The position numbers were made by a program, and so were the translations under genes. Source: JAOUEA01 sp963734685 (GTDB lineage Bacteria > Actinomycetota > UBA4738 > HRBIN12). Taken from it: a stretch of DNA of 64,000 bases. The stretch is from NCBI GenBank assembly GCA_963734685.1, contig CAVTIC010000001.1:124001-188000 (forward strand). The letters are read 5' to 3'. Numbering within the stretch: position 1 is the stretch's first letter; every line of letters begins with the position of its first letter. The notes beneath the pieces were generated by a model that ran no database searches, was not told the origin of the DNA, and was given only the letters and a program-made list of their open reading frames with translations. Shown piece after piece: positions 35,208 to 44,386 of this stretch.

Positions 35208-36487
35208 TGCTGCTCCTCCCCCGCGGCGAGCCCCGCGACATCGTGCCTGAGCGTCTTGCCCTCGAAGGAGATGCGAGCGGCGGCCTCGTACGCGATCGCG
35301 CGTGCCCCGGCGATCGTCGCCGCGGTGCCCGTGATCGCCAGGACCCTTCCTCCGGCGGTGACCACTCTACCGTCGCGCTCGGCGGTGCCCGCGTGGAACA
35401 CCGTGGCACCCGGGACCGTGGCCGCCTCGTCGAGCCCGGCGATCGCCCGGCCGGTGGTGTAGGGGCCGGGGTAGCCGCCGGAGGCGAGCACCACCGTCAC
35501 GGCGGCGTCGTCGGACGTCACGACCTTCACGTCCGAAAGGTGGTCGGTCGCGGTCGCCTCCAGGAGATCGGCCAGGTCGCATGCGAGCCGAGGGATCACG
35601 ACCTCGGTCTCCGGATCGCCGAAGCGACAGTTGTACTCGAGCACCCTCGGACCGTCGTCGGTCAGCATCAACCCGGTATAGAGCAGGCCCCGATACGCGA
35701 TGCCGCGCGTGCGCAGCGTGGCCACGGTGCGATCGACCACATCCCGCCAGATCGTGCGCTCCAGCTCGTCGTCGACGAAGGGCAGCGGGGAGTAGGCGCC
35801 CATGCCACCGGTGTTCGGCCCGGTGTCGCCGTCACCGACGCGCTTGAAGTCCTGTGCGAGCGCGAGCGGCACCACGGCGCCGCCGTCGACCAGCGCGAAC
35901 GCCGAGACCTCGGCCCCGTCGAGCAACTCCTCGACGACCACGGTCGCGCCCGCTTCACCGAACGCACGGTCCTCGAGGCACTGACGGAGCGCTTCGTCGG
36001 CGGCCGCCCGGTCGAGAGCCACCGTCACGCCCTTGCCTGCCGCGAGGCCGTCGGCCTTCACGACAGCGCGCCCACCCAGATCGTCGACGTACGCGCGGGC
36101 GGGGTCGACCTCGGTGAACGACGCAGCGCGAGCGGTGGGGATGCCGCCATCGAGCATCACGCCCTTCGCGAAGGCCTTCGACCCTTCCAGCCGGGCGGCA
36201 TCGGCGGTAGGACCGAAGACCGGGATGCCGCGCGCTCGCAGCCGGTCGGTGAGACCGGCGACCAGCGGAGCCTCCGGGCCGATCACCACCAGATCGGGGC
36301 GTTCGCGCTCGACGAGATCGACCTGGCCGGACACGTCCTCGGCGGCCACACCGGGCTCGGTGCGGGCGAGGCCCGCGATACCCGCGTTCCCGGGCGCCAC
36401 GATCATGTCGTCGACGCGCGGGCTGCGGGCGAGCCCCCACGCGAGCGCGTGCTCTCGGCCTCCGCCTCCGACGACGAGCACCTTCAC
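35204..36487 (-). CDS. purD: Phosphoribosylamine-glycine ligase (GAR synthetase)
   Basis: The protein has 427 residues, an ATP-grasp enzyme making GAR. It opens MKVLVVGGGGREHALAWGLA and has VVIGPEAPLVAGLTDRLR, VVKADGLAAGKGVTVA, NTGGMGAYSPLPFVDDE and EYNCRFGDPETEVVIPRL with the metal ligands. It lies seven bases after purA and overlaps purE. Confidence 0.96.
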   Translation of the reverse strand: MKVLVVGGGGREHALAWGLARSPRVDDMIVAPGNAGIAGLARTEPGVAAEDVSGQVDLVERERPDLVVIGPEAPLVAGLTDRLRARGIPVFGPTADAARLEGSKAFAKGVMLDGGIPTARAASFTEVDPARAYVDDLGGRAVVKADGLAAGKGVTVALDRAAADEALRQCLEDRAFGEAGATVVVEELLDGAEVSAFALVDGGAVVPLALAQDFKRVGDGDTGPNTGGMGAYSPLPFVDDELERTIWRDVVDRTVATLRTRGIAYRGLLYTGLMLTDDGPRVLEYNCRFGDPETEVVIPRLACDLADLLEATATDHLSDVKVVTSDDAAVTVVLASGGYPGPYTTGRAIAGLDEAATVPGATVFHAGTAERDGRVVTAGGRVLAITGTAATIAGARAIAYEAAARISFEGKTLRHDVAGLAAGEEQQ

Positions 36488-36494
36488 GACAGGG

Positions 36495-37769
36495 CTACCC
36501 TACCGGCAGGCTCTGCTCGCGCGCGGGGCCGACGCTGACGACGGAGACCGGCACTCCCACCGATTCCTCCATCCGGCGCACGTAGGCCTGCGCCTGCTTG
36601 GGCAGATCTTCGAACGTCTGGCACTCGTCGATCTCCTCGTGCCAGCCCTCGAGCTCCTCGTAGATCGGGCTCGCATCGTGAAAGACCGACTGATGCGGCG
36701 GCATGTCGTCGAAGCTCTGGCCGTAGGCGCGATACCCGGTGCAGATCTTCACCGTCTCGAGGCCACTCAGCACGTCGAGCTTCGTGACCAGGATCTCGGT
36801 GAGGCCGTTCAGGCGAGCCGCGTACCGGCCCAGGCAGGCGTCGAACCAGCCGCAGCGACGCTGGCGGCCCGTCACGGTGCCGAACTCCTTGCCGCGCGTG
36901 CCGAGGCGTTCCCCGACCTCGTCGAACAGCTCGGTGGGGAACGGGCCGGCGCCGACCCGCGTGAGGTACGCCTTCATGATGCCCACCACCCGATCGACCC
37001 AATGCGGCCCGATGCCGGCGCTCGCGAGTGCGCTGCCGGCCACCGGGTTCGAGGAGGTCACGAACGGATACGTGCCGTGGTCCAGGTCGAGCAACACCCC
37101 TTGCGCACCCTCGAACATCACGTGCTTCCCGTCGCGCAACGCGCCGTAGAGCAGGGCTCCTGTGTCGATCACATGCGGCTGGATCCGCTCGGCCAGCGCC
37201 ATGTACTCCTCGACGATGCGCTCGCCGTCGAGGGGCAGCCGGTTGTAGATCTTGGTCAGGATCAGGTTCTTCTCGCGGAGCACGACCTCGAGCTTCTCTC
37301 GGAAGATCTTTTCGTCGAAGAGGTCCTGGATGCGCAGGCCGATGCGGGCGGCCTTGTCGCCGTACGCGGGACCGATGCCTCGCTTCGTGGTGCCGAGCGC
37401 GTTCTTGCCGAGGAACCGCTCGGTCACCTTCTCGAGCTCGAGGTGGTACGGCATGATCAGATGTGCGTTGCCGCTCACCACGAGCCGTGAGACATCGACG
37501 CCGGTCTCGCGGACCGCGTCCATCTCCTTCGTGAGGTGACGGGGGTCGACGACCACGCCGTCGGCGATCACCGACGTGATGTGCGGATAGAGGATGCCCG
37601 AGGGGATGAGCTGGAGCTTCAGCAGCCTGCCCTCGGCGATCACGGTGTGGCCCGCGTTGTTCCCGCCCTGATAGCGGACCACGTAGTCCATGCGATCGGC
37701 GAGGTAGTCGACCGCCTTGCCCTTGCCCTCGTCCCCCCATTGGGTGCCGAGCACGATCGAGGCAGGCAT
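36495..37769 (-). CDS. purA: Adenylosuccinate synthetase
   Basis: The protein has 424 residues. It joins IMP and aspartate with GTP toward AMP. It opens VLGTQWGDEGKGKAVDYLAD (GTP loop), then YQGGNNAGHTVI, GTTKRGIGPAYGDKAARIGL, FEGAQGVLLDLDHGTYPFVT and the substrate loop TVTGRQRRCGWFD. It is the first gene of the coupled pur series in transcription order. Confidence 0.96.
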   Translation of the reverse strand: MPASIVLGTQWGDEGKGKAVDYLADRMDYVVRYQGGNNAGHTVIAEGRLLKLQLIPSGILYPHITSVIADGVVVDPRHLTKEMDAVRETGVDVSRLVVSGNAHLIMPYHLELEKVTERFLGKNALGTTKRGIGPAYGDKAARIGLRIQDLFDEKIFREKLEVVLREKNLILTKIYNRLPLDGERIVEEYMALAERIQPHVIDTGALLYGALRDGKHVMFEGAQGVLLDLDHGTYPFVTSSNPVAGSALASAGIGPHWVDRVVGIMKAYLTRVGAGPFPTELFDEVGERLGTRGKEFGTVTGRQRRCGWFDACLGRYAARLNGLTEILVTKLDVLSGLETVKICTGYRAYGQSFDDMPPHQSVFHDASPIYEELEGWHEEIDECQTFEDLPKQAQAYVRRMEESVGVPVSVVSVGPAREQSLPVG

Positions 37770-37828
37770 GAGGGCGGCAGTCTACCGAGAGGGGCGTCGG
37801 CGCGGCGTGCCCAGCCCCCCGCTCCGCG

Positions 37829-38764
37829 TCAACCGGCGGGCGCGATCGTCTCCGGTTCCTCGTAGGAAGGATCCCGACGAGCGGCGCGGACGACGATCAC
37901 CCCCGTGGCCACGACCACGACGAGACCGCCGATGGCCGTCAGCGCGGTGATCCGCTCGTCGAGGATCACCCAGGCAGCGACCGAGCCGATCACGGGCTGG
38001 GACTGCAGCAGCAGGGAACCGAGCCAGGCCTCGACGAACCGGTGCGACCAGGCCACCGAGAGGTGACCCATCAGCCCCGGCACCACCGCCACCAGCACGA
38101 TCCATGCCCAGTCCGAGGCGGCCGGCGGTCGCAGTGAGGTCCGGGTGACCACCGAGAGCGCCGTGACCACGATGGCCGACACGAGCATCACGCTGGCCAT
38201 GTACTCCATCGCGTTCGTCGTCGCTCGAGCGCGTTTCGAGAACAGCCAGTACGCGGTCCAGGTCAGCACGCTCACCGCGGCAGAGACATCGCCGAGCGGG
38301 CTCCAGCTCGGCGTGCCGTGCGAGCCCAGCGCGACGACCGCGACCCCGACGAACGACATCGCGATCACGACCGCATCCCGGCGGTCGAGCCGTTCCCCGA
38401 ACCAGCGCACCGCGCCGAGCGTGATGAACACGGGGGCGAGGGCGCCGATGATCGTCGCGTTCGCGACGCTGGTGAGACGGAACGCAGTGAAGGTGAGCAG
38501 GATGTCACCGGCGAAGAAGACGCCCCCCAGCGCGGTCGAGCGGATCGTGGTCCATGACAGCCGGCGTCCCGTCGCCGCGAAGATCGCCGCGTAGAGAGCC
38601 ACGCCGATCCAGAGCCGGTAGCTCGCGAAGGCGAGGGTCGGCATCTCCACCTGCTTCAGCACGAGCGGCACGAGTCCCCACACCACCGTCGTGACCGACA
38701 GCAGCCCGATGCCGACCGTTCGCCGCGATCGCTCAGCGGTGGCGAGCGCTCCGATCCTCGACAT
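37829..38764 (-). CDS. EamA/DMT-family transporter
   Basis: The protein has 311 residues and ten predicted helices in two EamA repeats: VTTVVWGLVPLVLKQVEMPT and LTSVANATIIGALAPVFITL in the first, LTWTAYWLFSKRARATTNAM and LLLQSQPVIGSVAAWVILDE in the second. The C-terminus is charged. It is 59 bp upstream of purA on the same strand and might be co-transcribed, as purine base/nucleoside exporters of this superfamily exist (e.g. E. coli NepI-like activities belong to another family, so the substrate is open). A GTG one codon earlier is possible. Confidence 0.87.
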   Translation of the reverse strand: MSRIGALATAERSRRTVGIGLLSVTTVVWGLVPLVLKQVEMPTLAFASYRLWIGVALYAAIFAATGRRLSWTTIRSTALGGVFFAGDILLTFTAFRLTSVANATIIGALAPVFITLGAVRWFGERLDRRDAVVIAMSFVGVAVVALGSHGTPSWSPLGDVSAAVSVLTWTAYWLFSKRARATTNAMEYMASVMLVSAIVVTALSVVTRTSLRPPAASDWAWIVLVAVVPGLMGHLSVAWSHRFVEAWLGSLLLQSQPVIGSVAAWVILDERITALTAIGGLVVVVATGVIVVRAARRDPSYEEPETIAPAG

Positions 38765-38885
38765 CACCCGACGCTAACAGCGGTGATCCGATGCATCTCG
38801 GCTCGCGAAGAGGGGATGTCGCCGGCGAGGAACCCGGATCCGAAGGAGGTGGGTGACTCGAGACCGCCGGCGGCAGCCATCCCGT

Positions 38886-38906
38886 CGCGACACAGCAGGT
38901 GTCGCG
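38886..38906. promoter_or_regulatory. 21-bp perfect palindrome in the leader of the DUF4331 operon
   Basis: CGCGACAC and GTGTCGCG flank a 5-nt centre (AGCAG), ending 22 bp before the DUF4331 ATG. It could be an operator for a metal- or stress-responsive repressor, or an mRNA hairpin near the ribosome site. Confidence 0.45.
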
Positions 38907-38928
38907 CTGCAGACAGGAAGGGGAACGG

Positions 38929-40011
38929 ATGGAACCCTCGCGCAGGAAACTGCTCGGCACGTCCGTCGCAGCGGCGGCGCTCGTGCTCGTGCTCGGCGCT
39001 GCGCCGCTCGTGGGCTTCGGTGCGGATCACCTCGACGCACCCGGTACCACGTCACCGGCGATGCGACCCGACGGCGACATCAACGATGTCTACGTCTTCC
39101 AGGGTCGCAACGAGCACAACACCGTGGTCGCGGTCACGACGCACCCGGCCGCCGGTGCGATCGCGCCACTCGAGTACGCGACCGACGTCACGTACAAGAT
39201 CAAGGTCGACCGCAACGGCGACGCGGTGGCGGACATGCAGTACGCGCTCCGGTTCGGTGCCGCCCGCGAGAGCGGCGCGCAACCGTACTGGGTCGTTCGC
39301 AGCGATGAAGACGATGAGCGTCAGGTCGCACGCGGCCTGACCGGCGCCGTGAACGATGTTCGGGGAGGTGGCAAGGTCTTCGCGGGCCTGCGGTCCGACC
39401 CGTTCTTCTTCGACCTCGCCGCGTTCCAGGGCTCGGTGCTCGGCATGGGCGACCGTGCGTTCTGTGATGGCAACGAAGTGGACTTCTTCGAGTCGCTGAA
39501 CACCAACGGCATCGTGCTGCAGGTGCCCGACGCGACGCTCGAACGCAACATCGGCGTGTGGGCCATCACCTCCACCGAGGGGAACGACCGCATCGACCGC
39601 ATGGGCCGTCCGGCGATCAACACCGTGTTCAACAGCGGCGACGACAAGATCCGCTTCAACGACGGGTCCCCCCGGTCGGACTACCGGAAGTTCAGCGACA
39701 ACGTCCGCGGCGTGCTCGCCACCTTCTCGGCGCTCGATCCCGAGGGTGCGTACACCGACGCCGAGACGAGGACGCTGGCCAAGGTACTCCTGCCCGACAT
39801 GGTCACCTACGACACGCGCACGCACGCCGCGGGCCCGCTGAACGGCCGCGCGCTCACCGACGACGTGATCGACGCCGAGCTGAACCTCGTCACCGGAGGG
39901 TTCCCGTTCGACGGGCGCGACGGTGACGGCGCGATCGGCGGCGACTGCGTCGGCGCGCACGACGACTACCTCACCTCGTTCCCCTACCTGGGGGAGCCCC
40001 ACGAGGCGTAG
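38929..40011 (+). CDS. DUF4331 family secreted protein
   Basis: The protein has 360 residues with a signal peptide (RRKLLGTSVAAAALVLVLGA, cleavage near GFGADH). The mature part begins ADHLDAPGTTSPAMRPDGD and IDDVYVFQ-type INDVYVFQGRNEHNTV, the hallmark of DUF4331. The domain covers the whole protein and includes a Cys in RAFCDGNEVDFFES. The function is unknown; the many Asp/His suggest metal binding. GGAAGGGG lies just upstream of the ATG. It is first in an operon with a TPR protein and a nickel/cobalt-type transporter. Confidence 0.88.
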   Translation: MEPSRRKLLGTSVAAAALVLVLGAAPLVGFGADHLDAPGTTSPAMRPDGDINDVYVFQGRNEHNTVVAVTTHPAAGAIAPLEYATDVTYKIKVDRNGDAVADMQYALRFGAARESGAQPYWVVRSDEDDERQVARGLTGAVNDVRGGGKVFAGLRSDPFFFDLAAFQGSVLGMGDRAFCDGNEVDFFESLNTNGIVLQVPDATLERNIGVWAITSTEGNDRIDRMGRPAINTVFNSGDDKIRFNDGSPRSDYRKFSDNVRGVLATFSALDPEGAYTDAETRTLAKVLLPDMVTYDTRTHAAGPLNGRALTDDVIDAELNLVTGGFPFDGRDGDGAIGGDCVGAHDDYLTSFPYLGEPHEA

Positions 40012-40125
40012 TCGAGATCGACGACCTGCGCGCTCCGGGGACCTCCGTCGTCCCTCCGGAGCGCCGGCCGATCCGCGGGAGCTCGACGAAGGGCGCGAGC
40101 TCCCTCGAACCGACCGGAGGACGGC

Positions 40126-41517
40126 ATGTCAGAGGCGAGGAGCGAACGGATGGGACGAACGAAGTACGTGGCCGGCGGGGTGCTGGCCCTGTCGATCGCG
40201 ATCGCGGCGCTCACGTACGTCGGTCGCGGCGTGCCGCGTCGCTCGCTCGAGCAGGGTCCGACGATCTCCCAGGGGATCCTTCCCGGAGGCGACACCGCTA
40301 CCCTGTCGCAGGCGCCCGGCCGTCCCCAGCTCGCCGAACTCGACCGATTGATCCGCTCGTTCGGTGCACAGACCGACGATGCGCCCAGCGCCGCCGGGTT
40401 CACGTTCCTCGGGCAGCTCGAGCTGCAACGCGCCCGCCTCACCGGCGACGTGGACTCGTACGCGCGAGCGCAGCGCGCCCTCGAGGAAGCCGTCATGCTC
40501 GCGCCCGAGGACCCGGAGCCCCGTGCGCTGCTCGCCGGCGTTCGCTTCACGACCCACGACTTCACCGGGGCGCTGGCGCTCGCCACGGAGATCTACGAGA
40601 CCGATCGGAACCCGAGCGCCCTCGCCGTCCGAGGCGACGCCGCCCTCGAGCTCGGCCGCTACGACGAGGCCGCGGCCGACTACATGGCGCTCGCGGACGT
40701 GCAGCCCGAGGCGTCGACCTCGCTCGTCCGACTCTCTCGACTAGCGTTCCTCCGAGGCGACGCGGCCGGTGCCGCCCGCCTCGCATCATCCGCCGAAGAT
40801 GCCGCAGCGGGCGAGGGTACGTTCGGGGCCTCGCGCTCGTGGTACGCCGCCTACCGAGGGCGGCTCGCACTCGATGCCGGCCGCTACGACGAGGCCGTTC
40901 GCCACTACCGCCGGGCCGTCCGGACGGCGCCCGACTATCACGTCGCGATCTCCGGTCTCGCGAGTGTGCGCGCCGCGCAGGGACGCACGGATCAGGCGAT
41001 CCGCCTGTACGAGCGTGCGGTTGGCCTTGTTCCCGAACCGGGCTCGCTGGCCGCGCTCGGCGACCTCTACACGCTGGTCGGCGACGCGCGGGCGGCCTCC
41101 GACCGCTACGCGACGGTCGAGGCGATCGCGACCTTGCAGGCCGTGAACCGCCAGCTCTACGACCGTCAGCTCGCCCTCTTCTGGGCGGACCACGACGGAG
41201 ATCTCGTCGAGGCGCTCGCCGTCGTGGAACGAGGCATCGAGACCCGTCGCGACGTGTACGGATACGACGCGCTCGCCTGGGTGCTCTACCAGATGGGCCG
41301 ATACGAGGATGCGCGCTCGGCGAGCGATCGGGCCGTCGCGCTGGACACGCCCGACGCACGGCTGTGGTTCCACGCGGGCATGATCTCGGCCGCCCTCGGG
41401 GAGCGAGACCGCGCACGAGGGGAGCTCTCGCGGGCACTCGCGTTGCACCCGAACTTCGACCCGCTCCTCGCGCCGCTGGCCGTCGAGACACTCGAGGGGC
41501 TCGGGGGTGGGGCGTGA
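40126..41517 (+). CDS. TPR-repeat protein with N-terminal membrane anchor
   Basis: The protein has 463 residues. One hydrophobic helix (about 13-33, VAGGVLALSIAIAALTYVG) anchors it, with the rest probably outside the cell. From ~residue 90 there are eight or more tetratricopeptide repeats, for example RGDAALELGRYDEAAADYMA, GRLALDAGRYDEAVRHYRRA and GRTDQAIRLYERAVGLVPEP. TPR scaffolds bind partner proteins. GGAGG precedes the ATG. Its stop overlaps the GTG of the transporter gene (GTGA). Its setting suggests that it links the DUF4331 protein with the transporter. Confidence 0.88.
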   Translation: MSEARSERMGRTKYVAGGVLALSIAIAALTYVGRGVPRRSLEQGPTISQGILPGGDTATLSQAPGRPQLAELDRLIRSFGAQTDDAPSAAGFTFLGQLELQRARLTGDVDSYARAQRALEEAVMLAPEDPEPRALLAGVRFTTHDFTGALALATEIYETDRNPSALAVRGDAALELGRYDEAAADYMALADVQPEASTSLVRLSRLAFLRGDAAGAARLASSAEDAAAGEGTFGASRSWYAAYRGRLALDAGRYDEAVRHYRRAVRTAPDYHVAISGLASVRAAQGRTDQAIRLYERAVGLVPEPGSLAALGDLYTLVGDARAASDRYATVEAIATLQAVNRQLYDRQLALFWADHDGDLVEALAVVERGIETRRDVYGYDALAWVLYQMGRYEDARSASDRAVALDTPDARLWFHAGMISAALGERDRARGELSRALALHPNFDPLLAPLAVETLEGLGGGA

Positions 41518-42950
41518 GGGGTGTCGCTCGCCGGTTCCTAGCCGTTGCCACCGTCGCAACCGCGCTGCTCTGGCCCGCGGCGCCTGCCGGGGCGCATCCG
41601 CTCGGCAACTTCACCGTGAACGTCTACGGGGGCCTCGTCGTGCAGCTCGACGCGGTCGTCGTCGACTACGTGGTCGACATGGCGGAGATCCCTGCGCTCC
41701 GCGAACGTCGAACGATCGACGCGAACCTCGACGACCGCGTCGACGACCACGAGGCCCTCGCCTATCGCGACGAGACATGCGCCGCGCTCGCCGACGGGGT
41801 GTCGGTGCAGGTCGACGGGGTCCCCCTGCCGGTGGCGTCATCGGGCGAACACGCGCTCTCCTTCCCTCAAGGAGCGGGTGGGCTCTCGACACTTCGGCTG
41901 GAATGCCGCTTCACCGCCACCATCGCGACCCCGTTCGCGCAGGATGCCCCACACTCGGTGGGCTACACGGATCGGAACTTCCCGGACGCGATCGGGTGGC
42001 GCGAGGTGACGGCCATCGGCGATGGCGTCACGCTGCCCGGCTCGCTCGTGCCTGCGGTCTCCCGCACCGCGCGACTCACGGACTACCCCGACGGCGAGCT
42101 CTCGCCCGGCGTTCGCGCGACGAGGCTGTCGGTGATGGCCGGCGGGCCCGGCTTGGCGGAGCTGCCCGAACCGGGCTCGACCGATCCGGTGGACTCGAGC
42201 ACGATCGGGGCACGCGACGGCGGACTGCTCGCGTCGCTCGTCGGTCGCGACGAGCTCACGCCGTTGCTGATCGGGGCGATGCTGCTGATCGCCCTGGGGG
42301 TGGGCGCGCTGCACGCGCTCGGTCCCGGACACGGCAAGACCCTGATCGTCGCCTACCTGGTCGGTGCGGGAGGCACCGTCCGCCATGCCGTCGGCGTGGG
42401 GGCGGCCGTCTCCGTGATGCACACCTCGTCGGTGCTGATCCTCGGACTGGTGGTGCTCTCCGCCGAGCGGCTGTTCGCGCCGGAACGTGCCTACCCCGTG
42501 CTGGGACTGGCGTCGGGGTTGATCGCACTGGGTCTCGGATCGGTGCTCCTCATCTCGCGCATCCACTCGGCGACCCACGGAACGCACCCGCACGCGCACC
42601 CGGACCCGCACGCCCACGAAGCCGGGGTCGAGGCGGTCGTGCCGCCGTCGCGCCGGGGTCTCGTCGCGCTCGCGTTCTCGGGCGGCATCCTTCCCTCGCC
42701 CAGCGCGCTCGTCGTATTGCTTGCCTCCGTCTCACTCGGACGCACGGCGCTCGGCCTGGTGTTGATCGGCGCATTCAGCGCGGGGCTCGCCGTCGCCCTG
42801 GTCGGGGTCGGCGTGCTGACCCTCCGGGCTCGCGACCTTGCCGAGCGGCGGCTCACGGACCGGTTCGCCCGGCTCCTGCCGCTCGCGTCGGCCGGAGCGA
42901 TCGTCGCGATGGGGCTGTTCCTCACCGTGCGCGGCGCGATCGAGCTCTGA
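41514..42950 (+). CDS. Nickel/cobalt-type (NicO/HupE-RcnA-like) membrane transporter with extracellular N-terminal domain
   Basis: The protein has 478 residues. A signal peptide (FLAVATVATALLWPAAPAGA) leads to an extracellular domain (about 28-235) starting HPLGNFTVNVYGGLVVQLD. The membrane part has six helices with the metal-transport signature GALHALGPGHGKTLIVAYLVG, then VSVMHTSSVLILGLVVLSA and FSGGILPSPSALVVLLASVS. A His-rich cytosolic loop (THGTHPHAHPDPHAHE, about 360-375) fits Ni/Co binding. It could import or export divalent metal. The start GTG overlaps the TPR gene. Confidence 0.85.
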   Translation: MRGVARRFLAVATVATALLWPAAPAGAHPLGNFTVNVYGGLVVQLDAVVVDYVVDMAEIPALRERRTIDANLDDRVDDHEALAYRDETCAALADGVSVQVDGVPLPVASSGEHALSFPQGAGGLSTLRLECRFTATIATPFAQDAPHSVGYTDRNFPDAIGWREVTAIGDGVTLPGSLVPAVSRTARLTDYPDGELSPGVRATRLSVMAGGPGLAELPEPGSTDPVDSSTIGARDGGLLASLVGRDELTPLLIGAMLLIALGVGALHALGPGHGKTLIVAYLVGAGGTVRHAVGVGAAVSVMHTSSVLILGLVVLSAERLFAPERAYPVLGLASGLIALGLGSVLLISRIHSATHGTHPHAHPDPHAHEAGVEAVVPPSRRGLVALAFSGGILPSPSALVVLLASVSLGRTALGLVLIGAFSAGLAVALVGVGVLTLRARDLAERRLTDRFARLLPLASAGAIVAMGLFLTVRGAIEL

Positions 42951-42967
42951 CGTCGCCGCCTGGCTCG

Positions 42968-43354
42968 TCAGAACCCCTCGTCGTAGTCCTCGTCCAGCAC
43001 CGGCTCACCCCACTCCGGTGCCCCACCGCCGTTCACGGCCACGTGCACCATGGGCGAGTCACGGGTGGCGCCGTGGAAATGCCATTCGTCCGGGCCCACG
43101 TGGACCACGTCGCCGTGCTCGAGCACATGCCCCGCTTGCCCGCGGGTGCGAACCCTGCCCCGCCCGCTGACGCCATACAGGAACTGGCCGCCCGGGTGCC
43201 GATGCCAGTGCGTCCTCGCACCCGGTGAGAAGTGCACCACCCCGATGTTCGTGCCGGTCTCGTCGGCGAGCGTCGACCGGAGCCACACCTCCCCTCTGAA
43301 CCGCCCCTCGTCGCCCCGCTCGAAGGTTCCGTCCGCTGCCGGTGCCACGTTCAC
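42968..43354 (-). CDS. Cupin-domain protein
   Basis: The protein has 128 residues with a single cupin. The first motif GARTHWHRHPGGQFLYGVSG supplies two or three His and a Gln in place of Glu. The second, HVGPDEWHFHGATRDS, supplies His. It resembles small quercetinase/carboxymuconolactone-type cupins; the substrate is unknown. GTG 43354 has AGGAG nine bases upstream. Confidence 0.85.
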   Translation of the reverse strand: MNVAPAADGTFERGDEGRFRGEVWLRSTLADETGTNIGVVHFSPGARTHWHRHPGGQFLYGVSGRGRVRTRGQAGHVLEHGDVVHVGPDEWHFHGATRDSPMVHVAVNGGGAPEWGEPVLDEDYDEGF

Positions 43355-43490
43355 GTCGCTCGCTCCTCGCCTCGGCCGTCGGAGCGGAGCCTATCGGCCG
43401 ACGCGCTGATCGGATCCTCCGATCCCCGCTTCGTGGGACCATGACCGCATCGACCTCGCGCCACCTCATTCGCGGATCGGACTCGGCTGC

Positions 43491-44381
43491 ATGCCGATGA
43501 GCTTCGGCTACGTCGACGCTCCGAGCGGGGACGACCCCGTGCGCGTGATCCGCCGTGCACTCGAGCTGGGTGTCACGATGCTCGACACCGCCGACGTGTA
43601 CGGGCCGTTCGTGAACGAGGAGCTGGTGGGCCTGGCGCTCGAGGGCCGTCGCGACGAGGCCGTCGTCGCGACGAAGGTCGGGCTCGTCGTAGGGCCCAAC
43701 GGCGGGTATCCGCTCCTGCGGGACGCGCGACCCGAGCGGATCGCCGACGAGATCCACGGATCGCTCCGCCGGCTCGGCACCGACGCGGTCGATCTCTACT
43801 ACCTGCACCGAGTCGACGAGAAGGTTCCCTTGGAGGAATCGTGGGGCGCCATGGCATCGCTCGCCCAGGCTGGGCTCGTTCGAGCGATGGGGCTCTCGGA
43901 GGTCGGCGTGGACGAGCTCGAGCGGGCGCACGCGATCCACCCGGTCGCCGCGGTGCAGTCGGAGCTCAGCCTCTGGACCCGGGACGCGGTCGACGACGTG
44001 CTCCCGTGGTGCGCGGCCCATGGCGCCCTCTTCGTGCCGTTCTCCCCGCTCGGGCGCGGGTTCCTCACAGGCTCGGTCACGAGCGCCGACTTCGACGATC
44101 GCGACTTCCGGGCGTCGAACCCACGCTTCACCGACGAGGCGATCGCGGCGAACCAGGCGATCGTGCAAGTGGTCCGCGACGTCGCGGGCCGGCACGGCGT
44201 GACGCCGGCCCAGGTGGCGCTGGCGTGGACGCTCGCGCAAGGCCCTCACGTCGTGCCGATCCCGGGCACGAAACGTCTCCGCTACCTCGAGGAGAACATG
44301 GCCGCCGCCGGACTCACGCTCGAACCGGACGATCTCGTCGACTTGGATGGTGCCCCGACCGCGAGCGCACCGCGATACTGA
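43491..44381 (+). CDS. Aldo/keto reductase
   Basis: The protein has 296 residues from ATG 43491. The AKR barrel is clear: MLDTADVYGPFVNEELVGLA (catalytic Asp and Tyr), VATKVGL (Lys), VDLYYLHRVDEKVPLEESWG (His), and the C-terminal NADPH site VPIPGTKRLRYLEENMAAAG. The family's usual N-terminal strand is cut short: in-frame codons upstream read HSRIGLGCMPMSFGY, which is how AKRs begin, but no ATG/GTG/TTG lies in that frame. An ATG at 43441 (MTASTSRHL) is in another frame, so a frameshift or sequence error near 43470 is likely. Confidence 0.85.
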   Translation: MPMSFGYVDAPSGDDPVRVIRRALELGVTMLDTADVYGPFVNEELVGLALEGRRDEAVVATKVGLVVGPNGGYPLLRDARPERIADEIHGSLRRLGTDAVDLYYLHRVDEKVPLEESWGAMASLAQAGLVRAMGLSEVGVDELERAHAIHPVAAVQSELSLWTRDAVDDVLPWCAAHGALFVPFSPLGRGFLTGSVTSADFDDRDFRASNPRFTDEAIAANQAIVQVVRDVAGRHGVTPAQVALAWTLAQGPHVVPIPGTKRLRYLEENMAAAGLTLEPDDLVDLDGAPTASAPRY

Positions 44382-44386
44382 ACCGC

